In this document: positions 52,766 to 60,918 of the stretch, in pieces | Layout of the letters: every line of letters starts with the position of its first letter | How positions within the stretch are numbered: position 1 is the first letter of the stretch | Origin: WHSW01 sp963769945 | Lineage (GTDB): Bacteria; Actinomycetota; Thermoleophilia; Solirubrobacterales; 70-9 | Direction: 5' to 3' | DNA: 64,000 nt | NCBI GenBank assembly: GCA_963769945.1 | Contig: CAVYOA010000014.1 | Coordinates: 124,001 to 188,000 of the forward strand | Notes under the pieces: generated by a model | What the model saw: the letters and a program-made list of their open reading frames with translations, nothing else | Told to the model about the DNA's origin: nothing | Database searches by the model: none | Position numbers and translations under genes: made by a program

Positions 52766-54012
52766 GCACCTGGTCATCCGCAGACGCTGAGGCCTATCTC
52801 GCTTCGCTCGAGCCGCTTGGCATGCGCTTCGGCCTCGAACGAATTCGCAAGCTCGTCGCTGTGCTGGGGATGCCTCAGCACCGCTTCACCTCAGTCCACG
52901 TCGTCGGCACCAACGGCAAGTCGTCGGTCGCCGAGATCACTGCCGCGCTGCTCGAGGCGCATGGGCGCACGGCGGGCGCCTATCTCTCGCCTCACGAGCA
53001 TCGCTGGGCCGAGCGGATCCGGGTCCGCGGTCGCGAGATCGACGCCGATTCGTTCGCGTCGGCCGTCGAGCGCGTCGCCGAGGCGGTGCCGGTGGTCGAG
53101 CGAACCCTCGACGAGGGCGAGAAGGTGACCCAGTTCGAGGCCGACACCGCCGCCGCGTTCATCGCGCTCGCCGCGGCGAGAGTGGATGTGGGGGTGATCG
53201 AGGCGGGACTCGGCGGTCGCCTCGACGCGACCAACGTTCTGCTCTCGCGCGCCAGTGTGCTCACCTCGATCGGCCTCGAGCACACGCAATGGCTGGGCGA
53301 GACCGAGCTCGAGATCGCCGCCGAGAAGCTGGCGGTGTTGCGCGATCACTCGACGCTCGTGCTGGGTCCAGTGTCGGGCGAGGTCGAGGACCTGGCGCGA
53401 GCGACCGCGAGCGAGCGCCACAGCAAACTCGTGACCGTTCGCGACCTCGGGCCGGCGATCGAGCTGGCGACGCCGGCGCCGTTTGCACGACGGAACTTCG
53501 CTGTCGCGCTGGCGGCGGCCGAGGCGGTGCTCGGCGAGCTCGATCTCGAGCGCGTGCGCGAGGTGGCCGCGTCGATCGAGCTGCCGGGCCGCGCGCAGGC
53601 ACTGGCGGGTGACCCACCGGTGATCCTCGATGCAGCTCATAACCCCGCCGGGGCGAAGGCGCTGGCCGAAGCGCTTCCCGAGCTGGCGGCAGGGCGCCCG
53701 GTGATCGCCTGCGTGGCGGTGCTCGACGACAAGGATGCTGAGGGGATTGTCGGCGCACTCGCGCCGGCGCTGACGGGGCTGGTCGCGACCGAGCTCCCCG
53801 CGGAGCGCTTGGCCTCGGCTGCCCGCCCCGGTGCCCGCACGCTGGCGGCTGCCGAGCTGGCCGCTCTAGCTCGCGCCGCCGGGGTCGTGTCGGTCGTCGA
53901 GGAGGACGATCCACGCACCGCGATCGCCCACGGCCAGGCGCTCGCGCGAGAGGCCGGGGGAGCGCTGGTGGTCTGTGGCTCGCATTACCTGCTGGGGTAT
54001 CACGAGCCGTGA
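52762..54012 (+). CDS. folC: Folylpolyglutamate synthase / dihydrofolate synthase
   Basis: 416 residues from CTG 52762. Adds glutamate to folates. Seen: VVGTNGKSSVAEITAALLEA (P-loop), YLSPHEHRWAERIRVRG, EAGLGGRLDATNVL, and the C-terminal domain start VILDAAHNPAGAKAL. The codons before ATG 52822 encode DAEAYLASLEPLGMRFGLER, the conserved family opening, so the start must be upstream. The only candidate is CTG 52762, which overlaps the lipoprotein stop (CTGA). Frame intact. Confidence 0.92.
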   Translation: MSTWSSADAEAYLASLEPLGMRFGLERIRKLVAVLGMPQHRFTSVHVVGTNGKSSVAEITAALLEAHGRTAGAYLSPHEHRWAERIRVRGREIDADSFASAVERVAEAVPVVERTLDEGEKVTQFEADTAAAFIALAAARVDVGVIEAGLGGRLDATNVLLSRASVLTSIGLEHTQWLGETELEIAAEKLAVLRDHSTLVLGPVSGEVEDLARATASERHSKLVTVRDLGPAIELATPAPFARRNFAVALAAAEAVLGELDLERVREVAASIELPGRAQALAGDPPVILDAAHNPAGAKALAEALPELAAGRPVIACVAVLDDKDAEGIVGALAPALTGLVATELPAERLASAARPGARTLAAAELAALARAAGVVSVVEEDDPRTAIAHGQALAREAGGALVVCGSHYLLGYHEP

Positions 54013-54132
54013 GATTCGAGGTCCAGCGGTGGTCGCGCGCGCCCAGTTTCGACCCAGACGCCGCATTCGCGGCGGTTTCCGACTAACTTCTCGGGCATAT
54101 TGGACAGAAGCGCGCGCTCAGAGCTTCTCCAC

Positions 54133-54219
54133 ATGATGGGGCTTGTTGCCGCGATCGTCGCGATCGTCATCCTCGTCTTCTTCGGACTCGGGTACCTGTT
54201 CGGGCGCATCTTCCTCTGA
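54133..54219 (+). CDS. Very small membrane protein, 28 residues
   Basis: ATG-ATG start, MMGLVAAIVAIVILVFFGLG then YLFGRIFL and TGA. A single helix with an FGxGYLFGR-like end. Codon choice (ATC/GTC) is as in neighbours. It fills the 250-bp gap between folC and the zinc-ribbon gene, which shows little else apart from a possible start region before it. No ribosome binding site is clear, so this is a modest call. Confidence 0.4.
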   Translation: MMGLVAAIVAIVILVFFGLGYLFGRIFL

Positions 54220-54262
54220 TTCGAGACAGCCGCATTAGCCAGCACTAGACTGCCCAGCCTTC

Positions 54263-54955
54263 ATGACCGTCGCCCTCTTCGGCATAACCAACGACGCGCT
54301 CAACCTGGCCGTCAATCTGCTGATCCTGTTCTTGGTCGTGCTCTACGTCGCCTTGATCGCCTGGACGTTTCTGGATGCCCGGCGGCGGATCGAGGATCCG
54401 GTGCTGGTCGCGTGCGCGACTGGCGCCTCGCTGTTTCCGTTCGTCGGCTCGATTGTCTACTCGATCCTGCGCCCGCCCGAGTTCCTCGACGACCGGCGCG
54501 AGCGCGAGCTTGAGATCCGTGCCTCCGAGCTGCGTGTGCGACAGCTCGAGGAGGCGTCGTGTCCCAACTGTGAGCACCCCGTCGAGCGGATCTATCTGCG
54601 CTGCCCCAACTGCCGCGCTCAAATCAAGGACCCCTGCGAGTCGTGTGGCAAACCCGTAGATCCACGCTGGTCGATCTGCCCCTACTGCGAGACCCCGACC
54701 CGCAAAGCGGCGCCGGTCGAGCGCCCACGTCGCTCGGCCACCAAGCGCCGTGCCAAGGCAGCCGGCAGCCGCGAGAGCGCAGCCCGATCCGCGGCATCGC
54801 CGCGCAGTTCACGCTCGGCAGACACGCCTCGCGCCGCCGAGGGTGAGCGGCCAAAACGCAGCCCTGCCTCGACGACGCGCCAAAACCGTCCCCCGCGCCC
54901 GGCCGAAGCTCGGACCACCACGAGCCGCCCGCCCAAGCCCAGCGCCGATCAGTAG
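54263..54955 (+). CDS. Membrane protein with double zinc ribbon
   Basis: 230 residues. Two N-terminal helices (LNLAVNLLILFLVVLYVALI, GASLFPFVGSIVYSIL), then Arg/Glu-rich coil, and two CxxC zinc ribbons: CPNCEHPVERIYLRCPNC and CESCGKPVDPRWSICPYC. The last 80 residues are basic and Pro/Ser-rich, probably disordered. The double zinc ribbon (DZR) domain is common in actinobacterial membrane proteins of unknown role. It stands directly before ndk (12 bp). Frame intact. Confidence 0.8.
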   Translation: MTVALFGITNDALNLAVNLLILFLVVLYVALIAWTFLDARRRIEDPVLVACATGASLFPFVGSIVYSILRPPEFLDDRRERELEIRASELRVRQLEEASCPNCEHPVERIYLRCPNCRAQIKDPCESCGKPVDPRWSICPYCETPTRKAAPVERPRRSATKRRAKAAGSRESAARSAASPRSSRSADTPRAAEGERPKRSPASTTRQNRPPRPAEARTTTSRPPKPSADQ

Positions 54956-54967
54956 CCTGCCGCGCCC

Positions 54968-55378
54968 ATGGCGGACGTCTCCAAGACCCTGATCCTGATC
55001 AAGCCCGACGCCTTCGAGCGCGGGCTCACGGGCGAGATTCTCGCTCGCTTCGAGCGCAAGGGCCTGCGGATTACCGCGCTGAAGTTGCTTCAGGCCGACG
55101 AGGCGATCGCCAACGAGCACTACGCCGAGCACACCGATAAGCCCTTCTTCGGCGAGCTCGTCACCTTCATCACCGGTGGCCCATTGGTTGCCGCAGTTCT
55201 CGCAGGACACGAGGCGGTCACCGCCGCGCGCCAGCTGATTGGCGCGACTAATCCGGTCGAGGCGGCCACGGGCTCGATCCGAGGCGATTACGGGCTCGAG
55301 GTCACGTTCAACCTCGTCCACGGTTCCGACTCCGACGAGTCGGCCGAGCGCGAGATCGGTATCTGGTTTCGCGACTAG
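54968..55378 (+). CDS. ndk: Nucleoside diphosphate kinase
   Basis: 136 residues, full family length. Transfers phosphate from ATP to nucleoside diphosphates through a phosphohistidine. TLILIKPDAFERGLTGEILA (substrate binding) and the active-site histidine in NLVHGSDSDESAEREI are clear. ATG 54968. Its stop (TAG 55376-55378) overlaps the probable start region of maf. Frame intact. Confidence 0.96.
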   Translation: MADVSKTLILIKPDAFERGLTGEILARFERKGLRITALKLLQADEAIANEHYAEHTDKPFFGELVTFITGGPLVAAVLAGHEAVTAARQLIGATNPVEAATGSIRGDYGLEVTFNLVHGSDSDESAEREIGIWFRD

Positions 55379-55959
55379 ATCGTCCCCTCGTTCTCGCCTC
55401 CGCCTCACCGCGCCGGCGCGAGATCCTCGAGCGGCTCGGGATCGAGTTCGAGGTCCACGCCACCGCAGTGCAGGAGATCGCCTCGGGCGAGCCGCATGAG
55501 CTGGTGCTCGAGAACGCCCGCCGAAAGGCTTGGGCGGGCTGGCAGGCACAAGGTGGCGGCGCAACGATCCTCGGCGTCGACACCGATGTCGCCCTTGACG
55601 GCGAGACGCTGGGCAAGGCGGCGGATGTCGATGGCGCCCGCGCTCGCTTGGAGGCGCTTTCAGGACGCAAGCATCAGGTTCTCAGCGGGGTCGCCGTGGT
55701 CGAGCCCGGCGCAGGCGGTAGCGAGCCCGCGCAGCGAAGCGCCGTCGCCCTCAGCGAGGTCACGTTTCGCGACCTCGACGAGGCCACCCTGGCTCGGTAT
55801 CTGCGGTCGGGTGAATGGCAAGACCGCGCCGGCGCATACGCGATCCAGGGCCTCGGCTCGACCCTTATCGCCCGGGTCGAAGGCGACTTCTCAAACGTTG
55901 TTGGGTTGCCGCTGGCGACCGTGATCGAGCTCCTGCCCGATTTATTGCGCGATGAATGA
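55363..55959 (+). CDS. maf: Maf-like nucleoside triphosphate pyrophosphatase
   Basis: About 195 residues. PLVLASASPRRREILERLGI at the N-terminus is the signature of Maf/Yhde proteins, which hydrolyse non-canonical or pyrimidine NTPs; GVDTDVALDGETLGKA (catalytic Asp, though E/K variant of DTVV) and GAYAIQGLGSTLIARVEGDF follow. No ATG, GTG or TTG lies before the signature: CTG 55363, inside the ndk 3' end, is the nearest usable start, with CTA 55375 at the family's normal first residue. Start is therefore tentative. Confidence 0.8.
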   Translation: MVSRLDRPLVLASASPRRREILERLGIEFEVHATAVQEIASGEPHELVLENARRKAWAGWQAQGGGATILGVDTDVALDGETLGKAADVDGARARLEALSGRKHQVLSGVAVVEPGAGGSEPAQRSAVALSEVTFRDLDEATLARYLRSGEWQDRAGAYAIQGLGSTLIARVEGDFSNVVGLPLATVIELLPDLLRDE

Positions 55960-56237
55960 AAGCTGTCGCCACCGAGCAACCGATGAACGCGCATGGGCGT
56001 TATCGCTGCACTCAGCGCCAGTCTCGGCAAAACCCTAAAGCGAAGAATTAGCCTTAGAGTTCACAGATGGGCTCGATCCTGGCTTGAGGGCTGGGAAAGG
56101 TGGCGCTACACTCGCCGCACGATCTGAGCTCTGCAAGACGATTCAGCGGCTGCCAGGTCTCCTCCTCCATGGGCATTTTCGGCATCAACTGCGATTTGCA
56201 CCGGCGCCGCGGCCGGGCGACGGCCTGAGGCGAAGCG

Positions 56238-57113
56238 ATGTACCGCAAGCAAGTGCGCCGCCGCCGAGCGGTCCTCGTGGTGATGATCGTGGTCTCGCTG
56301 ATCCTGATCTCATCGACCTTCAGCGAGTCCGACAGCGGCCCGCTGCATACCGTGCAGCAGGGTGTCGCCACCGTCTTCTCGCCCCTCGAAGAGGTCGCCG
56401 ATCGCGCCCTCAAACCCGCTCGTGACCTCGTCAACTGGTTCGACGAGACCTTCGATGCTCGCGGAGAGAACGAGGAGCTCGAAACGGAGCTGGCCGAGGT
56501 GCGCTCGCAGCTCGCCGATGCCGAGCGGCGGTTGGGCGACTACGAGCAGCTGGGGGAGCTGCGCGAACTCGTCGACGAGGCGCCCGCAGTCGGTGAGTTC
56601 GAGCTGGTCACCGCCCGCGTGATCGCGCGGTCGCCGACGGTGTGGTACTCGACGGTGACGATCGACAAGGGCTCCAGCGCCGGAGTCGAGCGAAACGATG
56701 CCGTCGTCACCGGCGATGGGCTCGTCGGCCGCGTTCGCGATCTCACCGCCGGCAGCTCGGTCGTCGAGCTGATCAGCGACAGCAACAGCGCCGTCTCGGC
56801 AGAGGTACTTCCCAACGGGCCGACCGGAATCGTCGAGCCTGAGGTCGGCGATCCGCAGGACCTGCTGCTCGACTTCATCGATTCCAACGACCCGATCGCC
56901 GAGAACTCGATGCTCTCGACCGCCGGCTGGTCGGACGGGGTCGTCTCCTCCGCCTATCCCGCGGGAATTCCAATCGGGCGTGTGACGGGGTCCGAGACAA
57001 CCGGCGAGGATGAGTTCCAGCTGGTTCACGTCGAGCCCTTCGCCGACCTGCGCGAGCTCGAGTACGTCGACGTGCTCACCGGCGGCCCCGATCGCCCCGG
57101 GGTGCCAGGATGA
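56238..57113 (+). CDS. mreC: Rod shape-determining protein MreC
   Basis: 291 residues. N-terminal helix (RAVLVVMIVVSLILISSTF), coiled coil (ENEELETELAEVRSQLADAE) and the beta-rich periplasmic domain (VTARVIARSPTVWYSTVTID, GLVGRVRDLTAGSSVVELIS). Bridges the elongation enzymes to the cytoskeleton. The 278 bp upstream carry no gene, only an AT-rich stretch about 56028-56062, likely the operon promoter. ATGA overlap with mreD. Confidence 0.95.
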   Translation: MYRKQVRRRRAVLVVMIVVSLILISSTFSESDSGPLHTVQQGVATVFSPLEEVADRALKPARDLVNWFDETFDARGENEELETELAEVRSQLADAERRLGDYEQLGELRELVDEAPAVGEFELVTARVIARSPTVWYSTVTIDKGSSAGVERNDAVVTGDGLVGRVRDLTAGSSVVELISDSNSAVSAEVLPNGPTGIVEPEVGDPQDLLLDFIDSNDPIAENSMLSTAGWSDGVVSSAYPAGIPIGRVTGSETTGEDEFQLVHVEPFADLRELEYVDVLTGGPDRPGVPG

Positions 57114-57736
57114 TCATCACGCCTCAAATTGCCCTGCGGCTCGGCTTGATCTTCAGCCTCACCGTGATCTTGCAGGTCTCGTTCTTCTCCCAGCTTTCGT
57201 TGCTAGGGGCGCTGCCCACGATCGTCCCAGCTGTAGTCGTTTCGCTGGGTCTGCTCGGCGGCGGCACGGTGGGCGCTGTCTCGGGGTTCACGATCGGCTT
57301 CTTGATCGATTGCGTGCTCTTGCAGACCCTGGGTGTGTCGTCGCTGGTGCTGCTGGCGATCGGCTACGTCGCCGGCCGCTACCGCGAAGGAGCCGACATC
57401 ACCAAGACCGGCGCCTCGGCACTGTTGATCGGAGCGTTCACGCTGCTGGCCGCGGTGGGCGTCGGTGCAGTCGAGCTTTTGCTCGGTGTCGAGGCCTCGC
57501 TGAGCTTGCTCGTGGTGCGCGAGATCATCGTGCAGGCGGTGCTCGCCGTGATCATCGGGCTGGCGGTGTATCCACTCTTGCGCCGCGCGCTCGCCCCGGC
57601 GCTGGTCGATTACGTGCCCACCGGTCGCCGCATTCGGGCGCCACAACTGCGCCGCCGGGGCAAGCCCCGCACCCGCCCGCGCTCGGTACGCCCCGCGACC
57701 CGGGCGGACATCACGGCCGGTGGAGGCGTGGCGTGA
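57110..57736 (+). CDS. mreD: Rod shape-determining protein MreD
   Basis: 208 residues. Five or six helices, e.g. LGLIFSLTVILQVSFFSQLS and VSLGLLGGGTVGAVSGFTIG, with the conserved GFxxGFLIDC. C-terminal 35 residues are basic and extend past the usual MreD end. Overlaps mreC as ATGA and mrdA as TGATG, so all are coupled. Inner-membrane component of the elongasome. Confidence 0.9.
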   Translation: MIITPQIALRLGLIFSLTVILQVSFFSQLSLLGALPTIVPAVVVSLGLLGGGTVGAVSGFTIGFLIDCVLLQTLGVSSLVLLAIGYVAGRYREGADITKTGASALLIGAFTLLAAVGVGAVELLLGVEASLSLLVVREIIVQAVLAVIIGLAVYPLLRRALAPALVDYVPTGRRIRAPQLRRRGKPRTRPRSVRPATRADITAGGGVA

Positions 57737-59697
57737 TGGCGTCGGACTGGCGGCGCCCGCCGATGCCTGCGCAGCTGCAGTTGCGCGTTGCCGTGCTCGG
57801 CGGTCTCGCGATCGTGATGTTCGTGGTCATCTTCTTGCGCCTGTGGTACCTCGGGGTGCTGTCCGGCGATGAGTACCTGGCCGAGGCGCAGAACAATCAG
57901 GTTCGCGAGCTCACGGTGCAGGCGCCGCGCGGGGCGATCCTCGATCGCGACGGCAAGAAGCTGGTCACCAATCGCACCGCGCTCGAGCTGCAGATCAAGG
58001 CCAACGAGCTGCCGGCGCAGCTCGAGCGTCGCCGTGAGATGTTCGATCGTCTCGGCCAGGCGATCGCTATGGAGCCCGCCGATATCCGCAAGTCGATTCG
58101 CCGCCAGCTCGAAGAGCTGCCCGGCAGCCCGGTCAGGTTGCAACGCGATGTCGATTACGAGACCGTCTACTTCCTGCGCGAGAACGCCAGCCGCTTTCCC
58201 GGGGTGTCGGTCGAGCGCGTATTCGTGCGCCAGTACCCGCAAGGCGACCTCGCGCCGCATCTGCTGGGCAACGTTGGCGAAGTCGACCAAAAGCAGCTCG
58301 ACGATCCCGCCTTCGAGGCACTCGAGCCGGGCGACATGGTCGGTCAGTCCGGTGTTGAGTCGAGTTACGACGCGCTGCTGCGCGGCGTCAACGGCACAAG
58401 CAGGCTTCAGGTCGACGCCGCCGGCAACCCGACCGGTGGCCGCTTGACCGAGGTCGAGCCGAGCCAGGGCAACGATCTCGTGCTCTCACTCGATTCCGAG
58501 GTCCAGCGCGCCGGTCAGTCGGCGGTCGGCCAGTTCGGCCTCGGCGGCTTCGTCGCGATGAACGTCCGAAACGGCGAGCTCCTCGGTCTCGGCTCGAGCC
58601 CGAGCTATGACCCTGCCGCGCTCGCCAAGCCAGCCCTGAGCCCGGCGGAGGCGAGGCTGATCTTTGGCGATCCCGACGAGCCGGGCAGCGCGATCTCAGC
58701 GCCGGCGCTCAATCGCGCCGATCAGGCCGAGTATCCGACCGGGTCGATCTTCAAGCCGATTACGGCGCTTGCTGCACTCGACTCCGGCGAGCTCGGGCTC
58801 AACGAGATCATCCTCGACGATGGTGAGTTCGACGCCGGCGACGGGGTCAAGAAGCGAAACGCGGGCGGCGTCGTCAACGGCCCGGTCGACCTGCGCGACG
58901 CCCTGCGGGTTTCTTCCGACATCTTCTTCTACGAGCTCGGGCTGAGGACGAACGTCGACAGCGGCGACGGCGGCGCAATTCAGGAATGGTCGCGAGCGCT
59001 CGGGCTCGGGGAGCCGACCGGGATCGACGTCGGCACCGAAAGCGATGGTCTCGTGCCCGACCCGCGCTGGCGCAACGAGCTCTACGAACGCTCCCAGGAG
59101 CCGCAATCGCCAGAGGGTAAGGACGTGGTCGCCGCCGACTTCTATGAGTACGGCGGCACCGATCGGCCCTGGTCTGCGGGCGACAACGTCAACCTTGCGG
59201 TCGGCCAGGGCGACCTGCAGGCAAACCCGCTGCAGATGGCGGTCGCCTACGCCGCGATTGCAAACGGCGGCACCGTCGTTCGTCCTCATGTCGGACTGCG
59301 CATCGAGGACAGCCTCGGACGCGCGATCCAGGAGATCGAGCCCGAGCAGCGGCGCACGATCGAGATCGAACCGGCATGGCAACGGGCGATCATGGACGGC
59401 CTGCATCAGGCCGCGACAGCGCCCGACGGTACCTCCTACAACGTCTTCGGCGGCTATCCAGTCGATATCGCCGGCAAGACCGGAACGGCGGAGACGAGCT
59501 CGGGCTTCGACCAGTCGTGGTACGTCGCCCTCGCTCCCTATGACGACCCGAAATACGTTGTCGCGGTGACGATCGAGGCGGGTGGCTTCGGCGCCGACTC
59601 TGCAGCGCCCGCTGCGCGGGAGATCCTCGACGAACTACTCGGCGTAAATGAGGCCAAGATCGAGGACGTCAGCGCCGCCGCGGCCAACATCGAGTGA
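57736..59697 (+). CDS. mrdA: Penicillin-binding protein 2 (elongasome transpeptidase)
   Basis: 653 residues. N-terminal anchor (AVLGGLAIVMFVVIFLRLWY), dimerisation domain (APRGAILDRDGKKLVTNRTA), and the transpeptidase domain: SxxK as YPTGSIFKPITALAAL (nucleophile Ser), SSD in ALRVSSDIFFYEL (SxN-like motif), KTG as IAGKTGTAETSSG. Crosslinks peptidoglycan in cell elongation. Start ATG shares one base with the mreD stop. Frame intact. Confidence 0.96.
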   Translation: MASDWRRPPMPAQLQLRVAVLGGLAIVMFVVIFLRLWYLGVLSGDEYLAEAQNNQVRELTVQAPRGAILDRDGKKLVTNRTALELQIKANELPAQLERRREMFDRLGQAIAMEPADIRKSIRRQLEELPGSPVRLQRDVDYETVYFLRENASRFPGVSVERVFVRQYPQGDLAPHLLGNVGEVDQKQLDDPAFEALEPGDMVGQSGVESSYDALLRGVNGTSRLQVDAAGNPTGGRLTEVEPSQGNDLVLSLDSEVQRAGQSAVGQFGLGGFVAMNVRNGELLGLGSSPSYDPAALAKPALSPAEARLIFGDPDEPGSAISAPALNRADQAEYPTGSIFKPITALAALDSGELGLNEIILDDGEFDAGDGVKKRNAGGVVNGPVDLRDALRVSSDIFFYELGLRTNVDSGDGGAIQEWSRALGLGEPTGIDVGTESDGLVPDPRWRNELYERSQEPQSPEGKDVVAADFYEYGGTDRPWSAGDNVNLAVGQGDLQANPLQMAVAYAAIANGGTVVRPHVGLRIEDSLGRAIQEIEPEQRRTIEIEPAWQRAIMDGLHQAATAPDGTSYNVFGGYPVDIAGKTGTAETSSGFDQSWYVALAPYDDPKYVVAVTIEAGGFGADSAAPAAREILDELLGVNEAKIEDVSAAAANIE

Positions 59698-60908
59698 TGG
59701 AGTCTTTCCCCCACAGCAACAGTCGCAGCTCGCCGGGGCCGCGCTATGGGCAGCCGCGCGCCGGGATGCTCGAGCGCTCGGGCTTTGCCCGCCTCGACCC
59801 ATGGCTCTTGTTCGCCCCGATCGCCTTGATTGCCTTCAGCGCATACACGCTCGGTGTTGCCACGCAAGAGGATTTCCCCGGAGATCCCTACCACTACGCG
59901 GTGCGCCAGGCGATCTACGCCGTCGTCGGCATCGCCGCGATGCTGGCGGTGGCGCGAATCGATTACTCGCGCTTTCGCGAGCTCCGGGTCGGCATCTACA
60001 CGGCGATGGTCTTGTCGATATCGCTCGTCTTCGTCTTTGCCGAGGTGACCCGCGGCACCCGCGGCTGGATCGAGTTGCCGTTCTTTCGCTTCCAGCCTTC
60101 CGAGCTCGGCAAGGTCTTGCTGATCGTCGCCCTGGCGGCGTTCGCGCTCGACACGGCCCGCCGCAGCTCTGATGCCCGGCGTACGGTGCGGTTGCTGGTG
60201 CTGGGCTTCTTTCCCGCCGCCCTGGTGCTGTTGCAGCCCGACCTCGGGACCGCACTCGTTTACGGCGCCGTCACCTTTGCGATCCTGTGGATCGCCGGGA
60301 TCAAATGGCAGCACTTCGCGGTCATCGGCGCGGGTGCGATCAGCGTCGTCGTCGCGATCGCCGTGATCGCTCCCGCCGTCGGGCAACCTATCCTTCAGCC
60401 TTACCAGCAGGATCGCATCACGGCCTTCCTGCATCCAAGCAACGACGCGTCAGATTCCACCTATCAGATCAATCAATCGCTGATCGCCGTAGGCTCTGGT
60501 GGAAAGACTGGACGCGGCGATGACGCAACACAGACATCCAAGGGCTTCCTGCCGGAGCGCCACACCGACTTCATCTTTGCTGTCGTGGGCGAGCGCTTCG
60601 GCTTTGTGGGGGCCGCGTTCCTACTATCGCTATACGCCCTGCTGATATGGAGGGCGCTGCGCATCTTGACCATCTCGAAGAACTTATATGGCAGCCTGAT
60701 CGCCGGTGGAGTCGCCGCGATGCTGATGTTCCACCTGCTCGTAAACGTGGGAATGAACATCGGGATCATGCCGATCACCGGTATCCCGCTGCCCTTGATG
60801 AGCTCGGGCGGATCGTCCGTGATTGCCACCTTCCTGGCACTCGGACTTCTGCAGAGCGTCTATGTGCAAGCGCAACTCTCCTCAAAGCGGGGCCAAATAC
60901 CGCTTTGA
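59697..60908 (+). CDS. rodA: RodA peptidoglycan glycosyltransferase (SEDS family)
   Basis: 403 residues, about ten helices. TRGTRGWIELPFFRFQPSEL (conserved region with catalytic-area Glu), VLLQPDLGTALVYGAV, and FAVVGERFGFVGAAFLLSLY, ending with GIPLPLMSSGGSSVIATFLA. Polymerises glycan strands from lipid II with PBP2 as partner. Coupled to mrdA by TGATG. ATG 59697. Confidence 0.96.
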   Translation: MESFPHSNSRSSPGPRYGQPRAGMLERSGFARLDPWLLFAPIALIAFSAYTLGVATQEDFPGDPYHYAVRQAIYAVVGIAAMLAVARIDYSRFRELRVGIYTAMVLSISLVFVFAEVTRGTRGWIELPFFRFQPSELGKVLLIVALAAFALDTARRSSDARRTVRLLVLGFFPAALVLLQPDLGTALVYGAVTFAILWIAGIKWQHFAVIGAGAISVVVAIAVIAPAVGQPILQPYQQDRITAFLHPSNDASDSTYQINQSLIAVGSGGKTGRGDDATQTSKGFLPERHTDFIFAVVGERFGFVGAAFLLSLYALLIWRALRILTISKNLYGSLIAGGVAAMLMFHLLVNVGMNIGIMPITGIPLPLMSSGGSSVIATFLALGLLQSVYVQAQLSSKRGQIPL

Positions 60909-60918
60909 GGTGATCTAA

